Origin: Acidobacteriota bacterium
GTDB lineage: Bacteria > Acidobacteriota > Terriglobia > Terriglobales > Acidobacteriaceae
Reading direction: 5' to 3'
Assembly (NCBI GenBank): GCA_021781255.1
Contig: JAJXXG010000121.1
Location: 1 to 5,040 of the forward strand
DNA length: 5,040 nt
Within the stretch, counting starts at the first letter, position 1. Each line of letters starts with the position of its first letter. The notes beneath the pieces were generated by a model that did not search any database, was not told the DNA's origin, and was given only the letters and a program-made list of their open reading frames with translations. Shown here one piece after another: positions 1 to 5,040 of the stretch. A program made the position numbers and the translations under genes.

Positions 1-806
1 ACATCGCCGAGAAACACCGGGCGACCTTGAGCAACCGACACGACAACGGATTCCAGATCTTTTGCGCTGGTGAACAGGTTGCCCGCATCGACGCGGATCT
101 CCTGGTTGTTCTCGGCAAAGCTGCCAGCCTGCAGTGCGGCATTGGCCGCCTGCAGCCGGCCAACAATGGTCATGGGCGACAAGCCGTAAGCATTCAGCTT
201 AGCCGTACTGAGGACCACCCGCATGGCGCGCGGCAGGCCGCCGATTACGCTGGTCTCGGAGACATCGGGAATCTGTTTGATGTTGTACTGGACTTCGTCG
301 GCAAGGGTGCGAAGCTGATAGGAGTTGTAATGCTCGCCCCAGAGCGTGAGCGAAAGAATCGGCACGTCGTCGATGGATCGCGCTTTGATGATGGGCTGCG
401 AGACTCCGGGAGGCATCCTGTCGAAGTTCGAGTAGAGCTTGCTGTAAACCCGGATGAGCGCCTCTTCCTGGGGCGTGCCGACGAGGAAGCGAACAATCAC
501 AAGGCTCTGCCCGGGGCTCGAAGTCGAGTAGACATATTCGACGCCGGATATCTGATGCACCAGGCTTTCGATGGGCAGAGTAACCCGCTGCTCCACTTCG
601 GCCGGCGACGCGCCGGGCATGGCGGTAACGATGTCAAGCATGGGCACGAGAATCTGCGGATCCTCTTCGCGCGGGATCATCGCAATGGCAAAGGCGCCCA
701 GGATCAACGAAGCGATCACGATGAGCGGCGTGAGCTTCGAATTCAGGAAGGCGTGCGCCAGGCGGCCTGCAAGGCCCAAACCTGCATGTTTGGAGCTCTG
801 GTTCAT
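1..806 (-). CDS. RND-family efflux transporter permease subunit (N-terminal part, runs off left edge)
   Basis: Inner-membrane proton-driven pump component of a tripartite efflux system. The frame is open from the ATG at 806-804 down to base 3, giving 268 residues of a protein that is usually about 1,000-1,060 long. The order fits the AcrB/HAE-type family: a short cytoplasmic N-terminus, TM1 at about residues 25-44 (LTPLIVIASLILGAFAIAMI), then PREEDPQI (45-52), the family's REDP-like entry into the periplasmic porter domain. Next comes PGASPAEVEQRV with the YSTSSPGQSL and SIDDVPILSLTLWGE stretches, and an AYGLSPMTIVGRLQAANA segment matching the second porter subdomain. The proton-relay helices lie outside the window, so activity cannot be judged. 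The ATG overlaps the adaptor stop (ATGA), with GAGG seven bases upstream. It is the last gene visible in the operon. Substrate is unknown. No metal-pump hallmark is seen, so HAE rather than HME is an inference. Confidence 0.93.
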   Translation of the reverse strand, partial: MNQSSKHAGLGLAGRLAHAFLNSKLTPLIVIASLILGAFAIAMIPREEDPQILVPMLDIVTAMPGASPAEVEQRVTLPIESLVHQISGVEYVYSTSSPGQSLVIVRFLVGTPQEEALIRVYSKLYSNFDRMPPGVSQPIIKARSIDDVPILSLTLWGEHYNSYQLRTLADEVQYNIKQIPDVSETSVIGGLPRAMRVVLSTAKLNAYGLSPMTIVGRLQAANAALQAGSFAENNQEIRVDAGNLFTSAKDLESVVVSVAQGRPVFLGD

Positions 807-1927
807 GGCTGAACCTCATTCTCTGCATCGATGCGCTTGCCGGCCAGATCGCGATCGGCGGGATTATTCACAAGCTTCTCGCCACCCGAGATACCCGACA
901 GCACTTCCACCAGGCTGCCTTGCGCCGGGCCCAAGGTTACATAGCGGAGCTGTGCCACACCGTTGCTATCGACCACGTAAGCACACTCTAACGATCCACG
1001 TGCAACCACTGCCGAAGCGAGTATGAGAATGGCCTGATGGGATCCGGTTGGGATGAGCGCCGTGCCATACATGCCGGCACGGAGAAGCTTCGAGGGGTTG
1101 AGCCCGATCTTGATGGTGAAGGAGCGGCTTTGGGGATCGGCGGCAGGAACAATCTCCGTTACTTTGCCGGTCTCTCCATCCAGTTGCGCGCCATCGACGT
1201 TGACGGGAAGCGTCATGCCGAGACGCACTGCTCCTATCGCCGACTCGTCGACGTTGGCGTCGAGCTCGAGTGGTCCGTCACGATCGATCTGCAGCAATGG
1301 CACTCCGGGAGCAGCCATGGCACCAGGATCGACCAGACGCGCCGAAATAACCCCGGCGAATGGAGCGCGGATGTGGGCATAGGCAAGCATGGCATGGGCG
1401 CTCGACGCCTGAGCCCTGGCCGCGCCGGTCTGCGATTTGAGGGCGGCGACCTGGGCCGCGGCAGACTGGGCCCGGCGCGTCACCTCATCCATTTCCTGCG
1501 GGCTGACGCTCTTCTGCGCCTGGAGCTGCTGATAACGCGCCAACGTGCTCGAAGCCAGATCGGCGCTGGTGGCAGCGGCCTGCTGTTGGCCTTCAGCGGC
1601 ACTGACGGATGCATCGGCCTGCGCAGCCGAGGCGCGCAGCGTAGCATCGTCGAGGATGGCGAGGGTCTGGCCTGCGGCCACGCGGTCGCCCTCGTGCACC
1701 AGAACCTGTTCCACCCGGCCCATCACCTGAGCCGAAAGCATTGAAGTCTCGCGCGCGTGCAGAGTCCCGACAGCACTAAGGCTCACCGGCATCTGCCGCA
1801 ACTGGCTCTGGACGACCTGAGCCGCCACCGTTTGCGCAGGCGCCTGCTTAGCCGCTTCGTCCGAGCGGCAACCGGTCACCACCACCGCAGCTGCCGCCAG
1901 CAGACATCCTGATAGAACATGCTTCAT
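803..1927 (-). CDS. RND efflux periplasmic adaptor subunit (membrane fusion lipoprotein, HlyD/AcrA family)
   Basis: A 374-residue adaptor that would bridge the inner-membrane RND pump and the TolC-type channel. The N-terminus is a lipoprotein signal: Lys2, a hydrophobic run, and lipobox VTGC with Cys20 as the lipidated residue. A first half-lipoyl segment lies at about 66-93 (GRVEQVLVHEGDRVAAGQTL), followed by an alanine/glutamine-rich coiled-coil hairpin at about 94-183. The second half-lipoyl follows at about 185-214 (HIRAPFAGVISARLVDPGA), then a beta-barrel domain to about 295 and a membrane-proximal domain. At the hairpin tip, R131, L135 and S142 reproduce the R-x3-L-x6-S pattern known from AcrA/MacA as the contact with TolC. 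The start is supported by GGAGGG six bases upstream. The gene overlaps its upstream neighbour by ATGA, and its own stop overlaps the pump start the same way. No His- or Met-rich metal site is seen. Family assignment is secure; substrate is not. Confidence 0.95.
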   Translation of the reverse strand: MKHVLSGCLLAAAAVVVTGCRSDEAAKQAPAQTVAAQVVQSQLRQMPVSLSAVGTLHARETSMLSAQVMGRVEQVLVHEGDRVAAGQTLAILDDATLRASAAQADASVSAAEGQQQAAATSADLASSTLARYQQLQAQKSVSPQEMDEVTRRAQSAAAQVAALKSQTGAARAQASSAHAMLAYAHIRAPFAGVISARLVDPGAMAAPGVPLLQIDRDGPLELDANVDESAIGAVRLGMTLPVNVDGAQLDGETGKVTEIVPAADPQSRSFTIKIGLNPSKLLRAGMYGTALIPTGSHQAILILASAVVARGSLECAYVVDSNGVAQLRYVTLGPAQGSLVEVLSGISGGEKLVNNPADRDLAGKRIDAENEVQP

Positions 1928-3282
1928 TGCAATCCCTCCGCCGCATCGGGCGTCAACGTTCCCGTCGCGAATAGTAATTGAGCGTATGCCATGGCGTTGC
2001 CATAGACGGCATGCCAGTAGTTGGTCTGGCTCTGCCGCTCGGCATCCTCAGCGCGCAGCAGATCGGTAATCGTAGCTAGTCCCGCGCCGTAGCGGTTGCG
2101 CAGAATGCGCAGGCTCTCGGCCGACTGGTCGAGTGCGGCCTTGGCGGTCTGGATCGAAAGCTGCGCTGTCTGGAGAGCGATGTGCGCCTGGGTTACCTGG
2201 AGCTGCACCTGCTGCCTGTAGGAGGCGACCTGGGCATCGATCCGCTCGCGTGCGGCGACCTCATGCTGGAGCTGCGCGCGCTTGCTGAAAGGCGCAATAT
2301 CGAGGGTGATCTGGGCACCGGCCACCCAGTTGTTGCCACCAGCGCCGGCAAAAGTTGGCCGGTCCTGCTCCCAGTTGCCATAAGCGGAGATACGCGGGCC
2401 AAAGCTCAATTTGGCGGCGCTCACCTGCCCAGACTGTGCCGACTCGGCCTGGCTCAGCGCCTGAAAATCGGCGCGGGTTTTGAAGGCAGCATCGAGATCG
2501 GCATCCAGCGCGGTCTCGGGAAATTCGTGCGGCGCGATGGGAGCGAGTTCGGTCTTCTTCAGGGCCGGCATGCCCATAGCCATGCGCAACTGCGCCCAGG
2601 CCATCTCCAAGTCGCCTTGCGCGGCGATCAGCTCCTGCGTCCGCGCGGCAACGTTCACTTGAGCCGACATCCGGTCGGATTCGACGGCAAGCCCTGCATT
2701 TACATGATCACTGACAGAGCCGAGCAGGGCCTGCGCGGTCTCCTGCTCGCGCTGCGCGATCGCTACCTCCCGCTCCGCGTAAAGCACGCTCTGGTAGGCC
2801 TGAACCACATCGAGCACAACCTTCTGGTTGACAGCCTTCGCCGCGGACTCTGAGCTTTTTCTCATCAGATCGGCACTGTGAATCTCTTTCTGCGTCCGGA
2901 ACGAGTCAAACGCCAGCCATTGGCCGGAGAAACGCGAGGCAAAATTGCCGACCGGCTGGGGGCGGTTCAGCGCGTTCACAGCAAAGTCGGCCTGGGTAAA
3001 GGCCTGCTGACGCAGCTTTGATCCAAACACATACACGGGATCGTCTCCACGCGAGATGTCCTCGGTAAAGTTCAACTGGGGAAGCAGTTGCGTCCGCGCC
3101 AGCGCGGCATTGGCACGGGCTTCCCGCATCCCGGCTCCCGCCTGTCGGGCCTCAGGATTCATGCCCAGAGCCTGATCGATCGCGCGCTGCAGGGTTAACG
3201 GCTCCTGCGCCGCGGCCGCTCCGCCTGCCACAACGAAGAGAACTGCCAGGCAAAGGGCCTTTGAGATTGGAAGATTCAACAT
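1924..3282 (-). CDS. TolC-family outer membrane efflux channel protein
   Basis: Outer membrane factor that forms the exit duct of the tripartite pump. As called it is 452 residues. The signal peptide is residues 1-25 (MLNLPISKALCLAVLFVVAGG plus an alanine run), with likely cleavage before QEPLTLQRAIDQAL, the usual first helix of the mature protein. Two OEP-type repeats are visible, at about 28-240 and 262-445. Typical signatures are NPEARQAG...LARTQLLPQLNF in the first and RYGAGLATITDLLRAEDA in the second. GLA turns at 197-199 and 401-403 sit where the periplasmic helical tips meet the adaptor. An ATG nine codons upstream (3309) is in frame but lacks a ribosome site and would place charged residues before the signal peptide. 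The ATG at 3282 has GGAGAAGGA seven bases upstream and is preferred. First gene of the operon; its stop overlaps the adaptor start by ATGA. Confidence 0.94.
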   Translation of the reverse strand: MLNLPISKALCLAVLFVVAGGAAAAQEPLTLQRAIDQALGMNPEARQAGAGMREARANAALARTQLLPQLNFTEDISRGDDPVYVFGSKLRQQAFTQADFAVNALNRPQPVGNFASRFSGQWLAFDSFRTQKEIHSADLMRKSSESAAKAVNQKVVLDVVQAYQSVLYAEREVAIAQREQETAQALLGSVSDHVNAGLAVESDRMSAQVNVAARTQELIAAQGDLEMAWAQLRMAMGMPALKKTELAPIAPHEFPETALDADLDAAFKTRADFQALSQAESAQSGQVSAAKLSFGPRISAYGNWEQDRPTFAGAGGNNWVAGAQITLDIAPFSKRAQLQHEVAARERIDAQVASYRQQVQLQVTQAHIALQTAQLSIQTAKAALDQSAESLRILRNRYGAGLATITDLLRAEDAERQSQTNYWHAVYGNAMAYAQLLFATGTLTPDAAEGLQ

Positions 3283-3289
3283 TGTGGAT

Positions 3290-3298
3290 TCCTTCTCC
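3290..3298 (-). promoter_or_regulatory. Ribosome binding site deciding the start of the TolC-family gene
   Basis: On the minus strand GGAGAAGGA is followed by seven bases and then the ATG at 3282-3280. The alternative in-frame ATG at 3309-3307 is preceded only by a pyrimidine-rich CTTTCTCTCT run. This favours the shorter protein, whose N-terminus is then a clean signal peptide. Confidence 0.6.
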
Positions 3299-3335
3299 GG
3301 TGCGTTCATAGAGAGAAAGTCACGCTACCGGGCAG

Positions 3336-3347
3336 TCGTTACAACGA
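3336..3347. repeat. 12-bp perfect inverted repeat near the efflux operon start
   Basis: TCGTT-AC-AACGA gives two perfect five-base arms with a two-base centre, about 55 bases upstream of the chosen TolC-family start. A repressor bound here could block a promoter in the adjacent AT-rich block. Short palindromes like this also arise by chance, so the call is tentative. Confidence 0.25.
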
Positions 3348-3370
3348 AAGCTTAGATTTTTTAGAAATAG

Positions 3371-3438
3371 GGCAAATGCTTAACGCTGTGACCACCGTCA
3401 CGGCAGCAAAAGCCTGCACGGTTTTGGATACATTTGCC
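3371..3438. repeat. Pair of 8-bp inverted copies flanking the 20-bp palindrome
   Basis: GGCAAATG at 3371-3378 and its exact reverse complement CATTTGCC at 3431-3438 face each other across 52 bases. They enclose the GTGAC/GTCAC palindrome. The two copies could be separate binding half-sites for one regulator serving the two divergent promoters. Eight matching bases in a 200-base region is suggestive, not proof. Confidence 0.25.
3385..3404. repeat. 20-bp imperfect inverted repeat, candidate operator
   Basis: GTGAC (3388-3392) and GTCAC (3397-3401) are perfect reverse complements around a CACC centre. The symmetry extends outward to GC/GC with one mismatched step, giving seven of eight matching pairs per arm. 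The TGAC-N4-GTCA core has the size of many dimeric repressor sites. It sits about 105 bases upstream of the efflux operon start and 125 upstream of the peroxiredoxin, so it could serve either. Function is inferred from symmetry and position only. Confidence 0.4.
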
Positions 3439-3526
3439 GGCAGGGCGACTAACCGCGCTCTCGATGCCCTCAAAGATGCCGTCTAATCATCAAACCCCGA
3501 ATACAAGAAGAGAAAGGATCTGAACC

Positions 3527-4246
3527 ATGTGTGAAACAGCCAGCCATCTGCCCTTGATCGGAGAGGACGCCCCCGCGTTCGAAGCCGAGTCCACCCAGGG
3601 CCACATCAATTTCCCCGCCGACTACAAAGGCAAATGGGTCATATTCTTCAGCCATCCGGCGGACTTCACTCCGGTCTGCACTACCGAGTTCATGACCTTT
3701 GCCGCTATGCAGGATGAGTTTCGAAACCTGAACTGCGAACTGGTTGGGCTCTCGATCGACAGTACCTTCAGCCATATCGCATGGCTGAGGACGATTCGCG
3801 AGCGCGTCTCCTTCCGCGAGCACAGCCAGGTGGAAGTTACGTTTCCTGTGATCTCCGATCTCACCATGAATGTGGCCCGCGCCTACGGCATGCTGCAGCC
3901 CTCTGCCAGCACCACCCAAGCGGTTCGCGCCGTGTTCTTCATCGATCCCCAGAGCAAGGTCCGGGCAATTCTCTACTATCCCCTGAGCAACGGGCGCAAC
4001 TTCCAGGAGATCAAGCGGCTCCTGGCTGCCATGCAGACAACAGACAAGCATGGCGTGGCCACGCCGGCCGACTGGATGCCCGGCGAAGAGGTAATCGTTC
4101 CGCCACCTGGCTCCTGCGGAGCTGCCCGGGAGCGCGTGGAATCGAAGGATCCGTCGATACGCTGCGTGGACTGGTTCCTGTGCTTCAAGAAGCTCCCAGG
4201 CGAGGGGCCGGAAGAAGCCACCAAATCCGGCGCGGCAGCAGACTAA
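3527..4246 (+). CDS. Peroxiredoxin, Prx6-type thiol peroxidase resembling the archaeal Aeropyrum enzyme
   Basis: Cytosolic peroxidase (no signal peptide) that reduces hydrogen peroxide and organic peroxides through a cysteine thiol. It is 239 residues: an AhpC/TSA thioredoxin fold at about 8-155 and a 1-Cys-Prx C-terminal domain at about 158-222. The active site FSHPADFTPVCTTE is intact, with His43, Pro44, Thr48, peroxidatic Cys51 and Glu54; the conserved Arg is Arg134. The tail PADWMPGEEVIVPPP and RCVDWFLCF (Cys213-x5-Cys219) closely follow the decameric Aeropyrum pernix enzyme. There a cysteine in the matching C-terminal pair resolves the active-site disulfide, so a 2-Cys cycle is likely (inference). 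Cys2, Cys70 and Cys197 are extra. The C-terminal arm looks shorter than in the archaeal protein as I recall it. The start has AAAGGA eight bases upstream. It is divergent from the efflux operon and followed by a hairpin. Confidence 0.96.
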   Translation: MCETASHLPLIGEDAPAFEAESTQGHINFPADYKGKWVIFFSHPADFTPVCTTEFMTFAAMQDEFRNLNCELVGLSIDSTFSHIAWLRTIRERVSFREHSQVEVTFPVISDLTMNVARAYGMLQPSASTTQAVRAVFFIDPQSKVRAILYYPLSNGRNFQEIKRLLAAMQTTDKHGVATPADWMPGEEVIVPPPGSCGAARERVESKDPSIRCVDWFLCFKKLPGEGPEEATKSGAAAD

Positions 4247-4268
4247 TATGCACCGTTTACCTAGGCAG

Positions 4269-4297
4269 CGGCGACGGGCCGGCATCGCCGGGGTTTT
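4269..4297 (+). terminator. Probable rho-independent terminator after the peroxiredoxin gene
   Basis: CGGCGA (4269-4274) pairs with TCGCCG (4285-4290) around a ten-base loop, and GGG plus four T follow. It begins 22 bases after the stop codon. The stem is short and the T run modest, and an alternative smaller stem (CCGGC/GCCGG) competes with it, so it may be leaky and allow some read-through into the next gene. Confidence 0.5.
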
Positions 4298-4318
4298 ACG
4301 GACGCCATACACAGGGAC

Positions 4319-4342
4319 CGGCGGCACTGGAAATCGCCGCCG
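4319..4342. repeat. Perfect 7-bp inverted repeat upstream of the zinc-ribbon gene
   Basis: CGGCGGC (4319-4325) and GCCGCCG (4336-4342) are exact reverse complements with a ten-base spacer. No T run follows on either strand, so it is not an obvious terminator. It overlaps the -35 position of the putative promoter just downstream, so an operator is possible; a second hairpin of the intergenic transcript is the alternative. Confidence 0.35.
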
Positions 4343-4357
4343 AACCTTACATACAAT
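4328..4357 (+). promoter_or_regulatory. Putative sigma70 promoter for the zinc-ribbon gene
   Basis: TGGAAA (4328-4333, four of six matches to TTGACA) and TACAAT (4352-4357, five of six to TATAAT) are separated by 18 bases. Transcription would begin about 25 bases before the ATG at 4390, leaving just room for the GGAGAGGA ribosome site at 4376-4383. The position after a likely terminator makes an independent promoter sensible. Confidence 0.35.
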
Positions 4358-4389
4358 CGTTTTGATCATTCACCTGGAGAGGAATCGCT

Positions 4390-4638
4390 ATGCCGGCTTA
4401 CGAGTATCTTTGTAGAACTTGCGGACATCGCTTCGAAAAGAGGCAGAAGATATCGGATCCACCTGCATCCAACTGTCCCCAATGTGGCGGCAACGTACAA
4501 CGGCTCATCAGCGGCGGCGCGGGCGCTATTACCAAGGGCGCTGGAAGCTCGACCTCAGCGGCGCCATCGGCCTGTGACATGGGCGGATGCTGCAGTGCCG
4601 GCGGAGCCTGCTGCGGCGCCGGGCAGTGCATCGACTAG
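4390..4638 (+). CDS. FmdB-family zinc-ribbon protein with cysteine-rich tail
   Basis: Small protein of 82 residues. Residues 1-42 are a textbook FmdB-type zinc ribbon: the MPAYEYLC opening, CxxC pairs at Cys8/Cys11 and Cys29/Cys32, a FEKRQ segment and the closing RLISGG. These four cysteines should hold one zinc. The family name comes from a regulator linked to formamidase in a methylotroph, but most members have no proven role, so no function is claimed. After a flexible Gly/Ala/Ser linker (43-61) the tail holds six further cysteines (62, 67, 68, 74, 75, 80) in GGCC and GACC contexts, suited to binding metal or forming disulfides. GGAGAGGA six bases before the ATG supports the start. It lies downstream of the peroxiredoxin in the same direction, but separated by a probable terminator, and converges on the PadR-type gene. 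Confidence 0.92.
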   Translation: MPAYEYLCRTCGHRFEKRQKISDPPASNCPQCGGNVQRLISGGAGAITKGAGSSTSAAPSACDMGGCCSAGGACCGAGQCID

Positions 4639-4688
4639 AGGAAATTCCCAGGAAGATCCTGCCCCGCCCCGGAGGCTCGCGGCCACGG

Positions 4689-4744
4689 AAAAAACGCGGA
4701 GCCCATGCAGCCCGGCAGGGGCAGGCACCTCACTGCCGGACTGC
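4689..4744 (-). terminator. Hairpin and oligo-T run downstream of the PadR-type gene
   Basis: The arms 4707-4718 and 4733-4744 pair over 12 bases, with one G-T wobble and a 14-base loop. Read on the minus strand the hairpin begins 20 bases after the PadR-type stop. Six T (4694-4689) follow 12 bases beyond the stem. That gap is longer than in a classic intrinsic terminator, so the hairpin may act with a shorter GC-rich stem next to the T run, or protect the transcript's 3' end. On the plus strand the same hairpin lies after the zinc-ribbon gene, without a T run. Confidence 0.45.
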
Positions 4745-4764
4745 GGATCATGCCGTGAAAAACT

Positions 4765-5040
4765 CTACACTGCCTGGCTCCGCGGCGCTGCGGCTTTCTT
4801 CTGCGGCTTGCGGACCTCGCGCACGAAGCGGTCCATTGACTTCGACAGGTGCGCCAGCACTACCGCCCACTCTTCCAGGTGCGCTTCGCCTTTCCTGGTC
4901 AGCCGATAGACGCGCCGCGCCGGCCCGCCGCCGCCAGTCTCCCAGTTCGACTTCACGTTGCCGTTGGCCTCCAACTGCCGCAAAGTCCGGTAAAGCGCAG
5001 CCTTATCGATTTCGGCATCCGTGAGCGCGTGCGCCTGCAA
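4765..5040 (-). CDS. PadR-family transcriptional regulator (C-terminal part, enters from right edge)
   Basis: The last 91 codons of a winged-helix DNA-binding protein. The visible part starts just after the usual HGYEL segment and shows the recognition helix and wing typical of PadR: AEIDKAALYRTLRQLEANGNV, then WETGGGGPARRVYRLTRKGEAHLEEW. A dimerization helix (about 55-80 of the visible part) and a basic Lys/Arg-rich tail follow. The codon at the window edge is TTG, but by alignment with the family about 25 residues should lie to its right, so this is not taken as the true start. PadR proteins are dimeric repressors that often control a neighbouring efflux or detoxification gene and respond to a small ligand. 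The target here is unknown and may be off the edge. It converges on the zinc-ribbon gene. Confidence 0.9.
   Translation of the reverse strand: MQAHALTDAEIDKAALYRTLRQLEANGNVKSNWETGGGGPARRVYRLTRKGEAHLEEWAVVLAHLSKSMDRFVREVRKPQKKAAAPRSQAV

Larger units (their letters stand above)
3299..3526. promoter_or_regulatory. Divergent promoter region between the efflux operon and the peroxiredoxin gene
   Basis: This stretch separates two genes transcribed away from each other, so it should hold both promoters. An AT-rich block at about 3346-3380 lies upstream of the efflux operon. No convincing -35/-10 pair is seen there; minus-strand TCTAAG and TCTAAA hexamers are only partial matches. For the peroxiredoxin, TCTAAT at 3482-3487 is a five-of-six match to a sigma70 -10 box, but no good -35 lies at the right distance. 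The region also carries three inverted repeats listed separately. The ribosome site of the peroxiredoxin (AAAGGA, 3513-3518) lies at its right end. Confidence 0.45.

Noticed and set aside
1..806. Heavy-metal (CusA/CzcA) assignment of the pump
   Set aside because: The visible N-terminus fits AcrB/HAE-like relatives better, the adaptor has no metal-binding His/Met cluster, and the decisive transmembrane residues are outside the window.
27..812. A 261-codon plus-strand frame opposite the RND pump gene
   Set aside because: The opposite strand encodes an unmistakable RND N-terminus. The plus-strand product looks like composition noise.
1037..1744. A 235-codon plus-strand frame opposite the adaptor gene
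   Set aside because: Antisense shadow of the adaptor; no domain-like pattern and no ribosome site worth noting.
2182..2853. A 223-codon plus-strand frame opposite the TolC-family gene
   Set aside because: Antisense shadow; the minus-strand protein has signal peptide and both OEP repeats intact.
3781..4365. A 194-codon plus-strand frame overlapping the peroxiredoxin in another frame
   Set aside because: Low-complexity Arg/Gly/Pro-rich translation inside a conserved gene; no independent start signal.
3470..4369. A 299-codon open frame on the minus strand across the whole peroxiredoxin gene and both flanks
   Set aside because: It is antisense to a gene with an intact catalytic motif and good ribosome site. 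Its product is Arg/Gly/His-rich with no recognisable domain, as expected of a shadow frame in GC-rich DNA. It would also cover the promoter and terminator regions.
4649..4661. Small hairpin CAGGA-AGA-TCCTG just after the zinc-ribbon gene as a terminator
   Set aside because: Only five pairs and followed by a C-rich stretch rather than T residues.
4484..5024. Two long plus-strand frames running from the zinc-ribbon gene into the PadR-type gene
   Set aside because: They overlap two confidently identified genes and translate to Arg/Ala/Pro-rich sequence without motifs.
5038..5040. TTG at the window edge as the start of the PadR-type gene
   Set aside because: Taking it as the start would remove the first helix and HGYEL region that PadR proteins need. 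The gene almost certainly continues beyond the window.

Overview
The window is bacterial chromosomal DNA of high GC content (roughly 60% by eye), tightly packed with genes. It carries a Gram-negative envelope system, so the host has an outer membrane. The style of the RND pump and of the peroxiredoxin would fit an acidobacterium or a deltaproteobacterium-like lineage. No taxonomic marker is present, so that assignment is only an impression. I see no RNA gene, CRISPR array, insertion sequence or integrase.

Left two thirds (1-3282, minus strand): one operon for a tripartite efflux pump, transcribed right to left. The order is a TolC-type outer membrane factor (1924-3282), a periplasmic adaptor lipoprotein (803-1927) and the first 268 residues of an RND inner-membrane transporter (1-806, running off the left edge). 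Both junctions are 4-base ATGA stop/start overlaps, so the three proteins are probably translationally coupled. The adaptor carries the R-x3-L-x6-S hairpin-tip pattern used for docking to TolC-type proteins, and the outer membrane factor has matching GLA turns in both of its repeats. The substrate cannot be read from this window. Nothing marks it as a metal pump, and a drug/organic-compound pump is the default guess.

Middle (3283-3526): a divergent intergenic region between the efflux operon and a peroxiredoxin. It is AT-richer than its surroundings and contains several short inverted repeats that could be operators.

Right third (3527-5040): a Prx6-type thiol peroxidase closely resembling the archaeal Aeropyrum enzyme (3527-4246, plus). 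It is followed by a probable hairpin terminator, then a possible separate promoter and a small FmdB-family zinc ribbon with a cysteine-rich tail (4390-4638, plus). Convergent to these, on the minus strand, is the C-terminal part of a PadR-family repressor entering from the right edge (4765-5040). A strong inverted repeat plus an oligo-T run lies between the two convergent genes.

Taken together, this looks like an ordinary stress/detoxification neighbourhood (efflux, peroxide removal, a thiol/metal-binding small protein, a repressor). I found no convincing sign of a wholly new system. The most unusual points are the cysteine-rich FmdB tail, the archaeal-like peroxiredoxin in a bacterial setting, and the inverted repeats in the divergent promoter region.
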